Shown here: positions 5,917 to 7,008 of the stretch, in pieces
Layout: each line of letters starts with the position of its first letter
Numbering within the stretch: position 1 is the first letter of the stretch
From: an uncultured bacterium
GTDB lineage: Bacteria > Actinomycetota > Actinomycetes > S36-B12
Direction: 5' to 3'
NCBI GenBank assembly: GCA_903940375.1
Contig: CAJAKT010000171.1
Coordinates: 1 to 7,008, forward strand
DNA: 7,008 bases
Notes under the pieces: model-generated
Told to the model about the DNA's origin: nothing
What the model saw: only the letters and a program-made list of their open reading frames with translations
Database searches by the model: none
Translations under genes and position numbers: made by a program

Positions 5917-6359
5917 GTCGCCTGCGCAGGGTCACGGACGAACGCGGCAGCATCCTCATCACCGGTGCCGGCCTGATCGCCGTCTGCCTCCTCGCGGTCG
6001 CCGTGCTGGTGGATGCATCGTCGGCGTTCGTGCAGCGCCAGCAGTTGTTCGCCCTCGCGGACGCAGCGGCACTCGCGGGTGCGCAGGCCATTGACCTCGA
6101 CGCCTACTACGCCGAAGGCGCGTCGGCCGCGACACGGCTTGATATCGGGGCGGTGCCCGGGCGCGTCCGTGCCCACCTGACTCGCGCGCGGGCGGCCGAG
6201 GCCGTCACCGGCCTCGCCGTCGACGGGATCTCATCGGACGGGAGCCAGGTCGTGGTGGCCCTGAGTGCGCCCCTGCGACTGCCCTTCCTGTCCGGGCTCA
6301 CGGAGGCCCGGGTTGCGGTCGAGGCCCGCTCGCAGCTCGCCTACCTCGGAAGCGGCTGA
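5913..6359 (+). CDS. TadG-type (Tad N-terminal domain) minor pilin/assembly protein
   Basis: The GTG at 5913 overlaps the previous stop by four bases (GTGA). The 148-aa product begins MSRLRRVTDERGSILITGAG, with Gly12 as the likely processing site, a hydrophobic helix at 14-34 and the motif QRQQLFALADAAALAGAQ (41-58). That motif (RQQL..AADAAALAGA in general form) is the hallmark of the TadE/TadG-like Tad domain, and in position and size it matches the last gene of the Rv3654c-type cluster of mycobacteria. The +5 residue is Thr17, not Glu, as in many TadG-like proteins. Full TadG proteins are longer and carry a von Willebrand A domain; this one lacks it. It ends the operon, 25 bases before prfB. 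Confidence 0.85.
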   Translation: MSRLRRVTDERGSILITGAGLIAVCLLAVAVLVDASSAFVQRQQLFALADAAALAGAQAIDLDAYYAEGASAATRLDIGAVPGRVRAHLTRARAAEAVTGLAVDGISSDGSQVVVALSAPLRLPFLSGLTEARVAVEARSQLAYLGSG

Positions 6360-6369
6360 GCTCGGCCCC

Positions 6370-6375
6370 TATCCT
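6370..6375 (+). promoter_or_regulatory. Possible -10 element for prfB
   Basis: TATCCT fits TANNNT and ends 9 bases before the prfB ATG, so a transcript would have a leader of about zero to three bases. No Shine-Dalgarno is visible before this ATG, and no good -35 is seen. This would let prfB be expressed independently of the Tad operon ending 25 bases upstream. Support comes from position and pattern only. Confidence 0.35.
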
Positions 6376-6384
6376 TGTCCCACC

Positions 6385-7008
6385 ATGGCCGCCATCGAAC
6401 TCTCCGAACGCCTCTCCGCCCTCGAGACCACGCTGGGCAGCATCGAGACCGTCCTCGACATCCCGGCGATGAAGGTTCAGCTCGCCGAGCTCGAGGCCGA
6501 GGCCTCCGTCCCCGACCTGTGGGATGACCAGGAGAACGCCCAGCGCGTCACCTCTCGGCTGTCGTTCGTGCAGGGTGAGATCCGCAAGTTCGAGACCCTC
6601 CGCGGTCGCCTCGACGACGTGCCGATCCTGTTCGAGCTCGCTGAGGGCGAGGACGACGAGGCGGCGCTGGCCGACGCGAACAAGGAGCTCGACTCCGTCA
6701 CGGCGGCGGTGGCGGAACTCGAAGTGCGCACGCTGCTGTCGGGGGAGTACGACATGCGCGAGGCGTTCGTCTCGATCCGGTCAGGGGCAGGCGGCGTCGA
6801 CGCTGCTGACTGGGCCGAGATGCTCCTGCGCATGTACACGCGCTACTGCGAGCGGCACAACTGGCCATTCGAGGTCAACGACACGTCGTACGCGGAAGAA
6901 GCCGGCATCAAGTCGGCGACGTTCCACGTCAAGGTGCCGTACGCCTACGGCACCCTGTCAGTGGAGCAGGGCACGCATCGCCTCGTCCGCATCTCCCCGT
7001 TCGACAAC
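6385..7008 (+). CDS. prfB: Peptide chain release factor 2, N-terminal part (runs off right edge)
   Basis: Release factor 2 reads UAA and UGA stop codons in the ribosomal A site and triggers peptide release. The 208 codons present cover the N-terminal helical domain (about 1-115, including SVPDLWDDQENAQRVT at 41-56) and most of the codon-recognition domain. IRSGAGGVDAADWAEMLLRMY (131-151) is highly characteristic of RF2. The stop-codon-reading tripeptide SPF is at 204-206, almost the same position as in E. coli RF2 (205-207), and it separates RF2 from RF1. The catalytic GGQ lies beyond the window. The programmed +1 frameshift found near codon 25 in E. coli prfB is absent: the frame is open with CTC-GAC at the equivalent place (VLD, 23-25). 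The start is the ATG at 6385, 25 bases after the Tad operon. Confidence 0.96.
   Translation, partial: MAAIELSERLSALETTLGSIETVLDIPAMKVQLAELEAEASVPDLWDDQENAQRVTSRLSFVQGEIRKFETLRGRLDDVPILFELAEGEDDEAALADANKELDSVTAAVAELEVRTLLSGEYDMREAFVSIRSGAGGVDAADWAEMLLRMYTRYCERHNWPFEVNDTSYAEEAGIKSATFHVKVPYAYGTLSVEQGTHRLVRISPFDN

Noticed and set aside
6445..6480. Programmed +1 frameshift in prfB
   Set aside because: The reading frame is continuous through the region equivalent to the E. coli site, with no in-frame stop or CTT-TGA motif.
1..7008. Insertion sequences, CRISPR arrays, tRNA or rRNA genes
   Set aside because: I saw no transposase, regularly spaced repeats, CCA-ended cloverleaf sequence or rRNA motifs in any part of the window.

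Overview
The window is GC-rich DNA from an actinobacterium (Actinomycetota). The evidence is strong G/C bias at third codon positions, GTG starts, tightly overlapping genes and a Tad/Flp pilus operon of actinobacterial type. The right edge is prfB, a housekeeping gene, so this looks like chromosome rather than an obvious mobile element. I cannot name a genus from the sequence.

Layout. (1) 1-720, minus strand: the N-terminal part of a VapB-type ribbon-helix-helix antitoxin (cut by the left edge), a palindrome-rich control region just upstream of it, and an uncharacterised 152-aa helical protein. (2) 721-891: a divergent intergenic region. (3) 892-1743, plus strand: an eight-helix membrane protein that looks like an internal duplication of a four-helix unit. 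(4) 1744-1852: a short intergenic region with a GC-rich hairpin and one DnaA-box-like 9-mer. (5) 1853-6359, plus strand: a compact seven-gene Tad operon in the order ATPase (cpaF/tadA), tadB, tadC, a 64-aa Flp-like pilin, two TadE-like minor pilins and a TadG-type minor pilin. Most junctions overlap by 1-4 bases or are only a few bases apart. (6) 6385-7008: the N-terminal 208 codons of prfB (release factor 2), cut by the right edge.

How the genes work together. CpaF/TadA should be the hexameric cytoplasmic ATPase and TadB/TadC the inner-membrane platform. The 64-aa protein would be the major pilin, and the three single-helix proteins would be minor pilins or assembly proteins. No TadZ/CpaE, secretin or prepilin peptidase is encoded here. 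Lack of a secretin is expected in organisms without a typical outer membrane; a peptidase must be encoded elsewhere.

No clearly new system is visible. The points most worth a second look are the pilin that lacks the canonical glutamate at +5, the duplicated membrane protein with paired H-[LI]-[DE]-H motifs, the layered palindromes at the antitoxin promoter, and two genes (cpaF and prfB) whose starts have no Shine-Dalgarno but a -10-like hexamer at a distance typical of leaderless transcripts.
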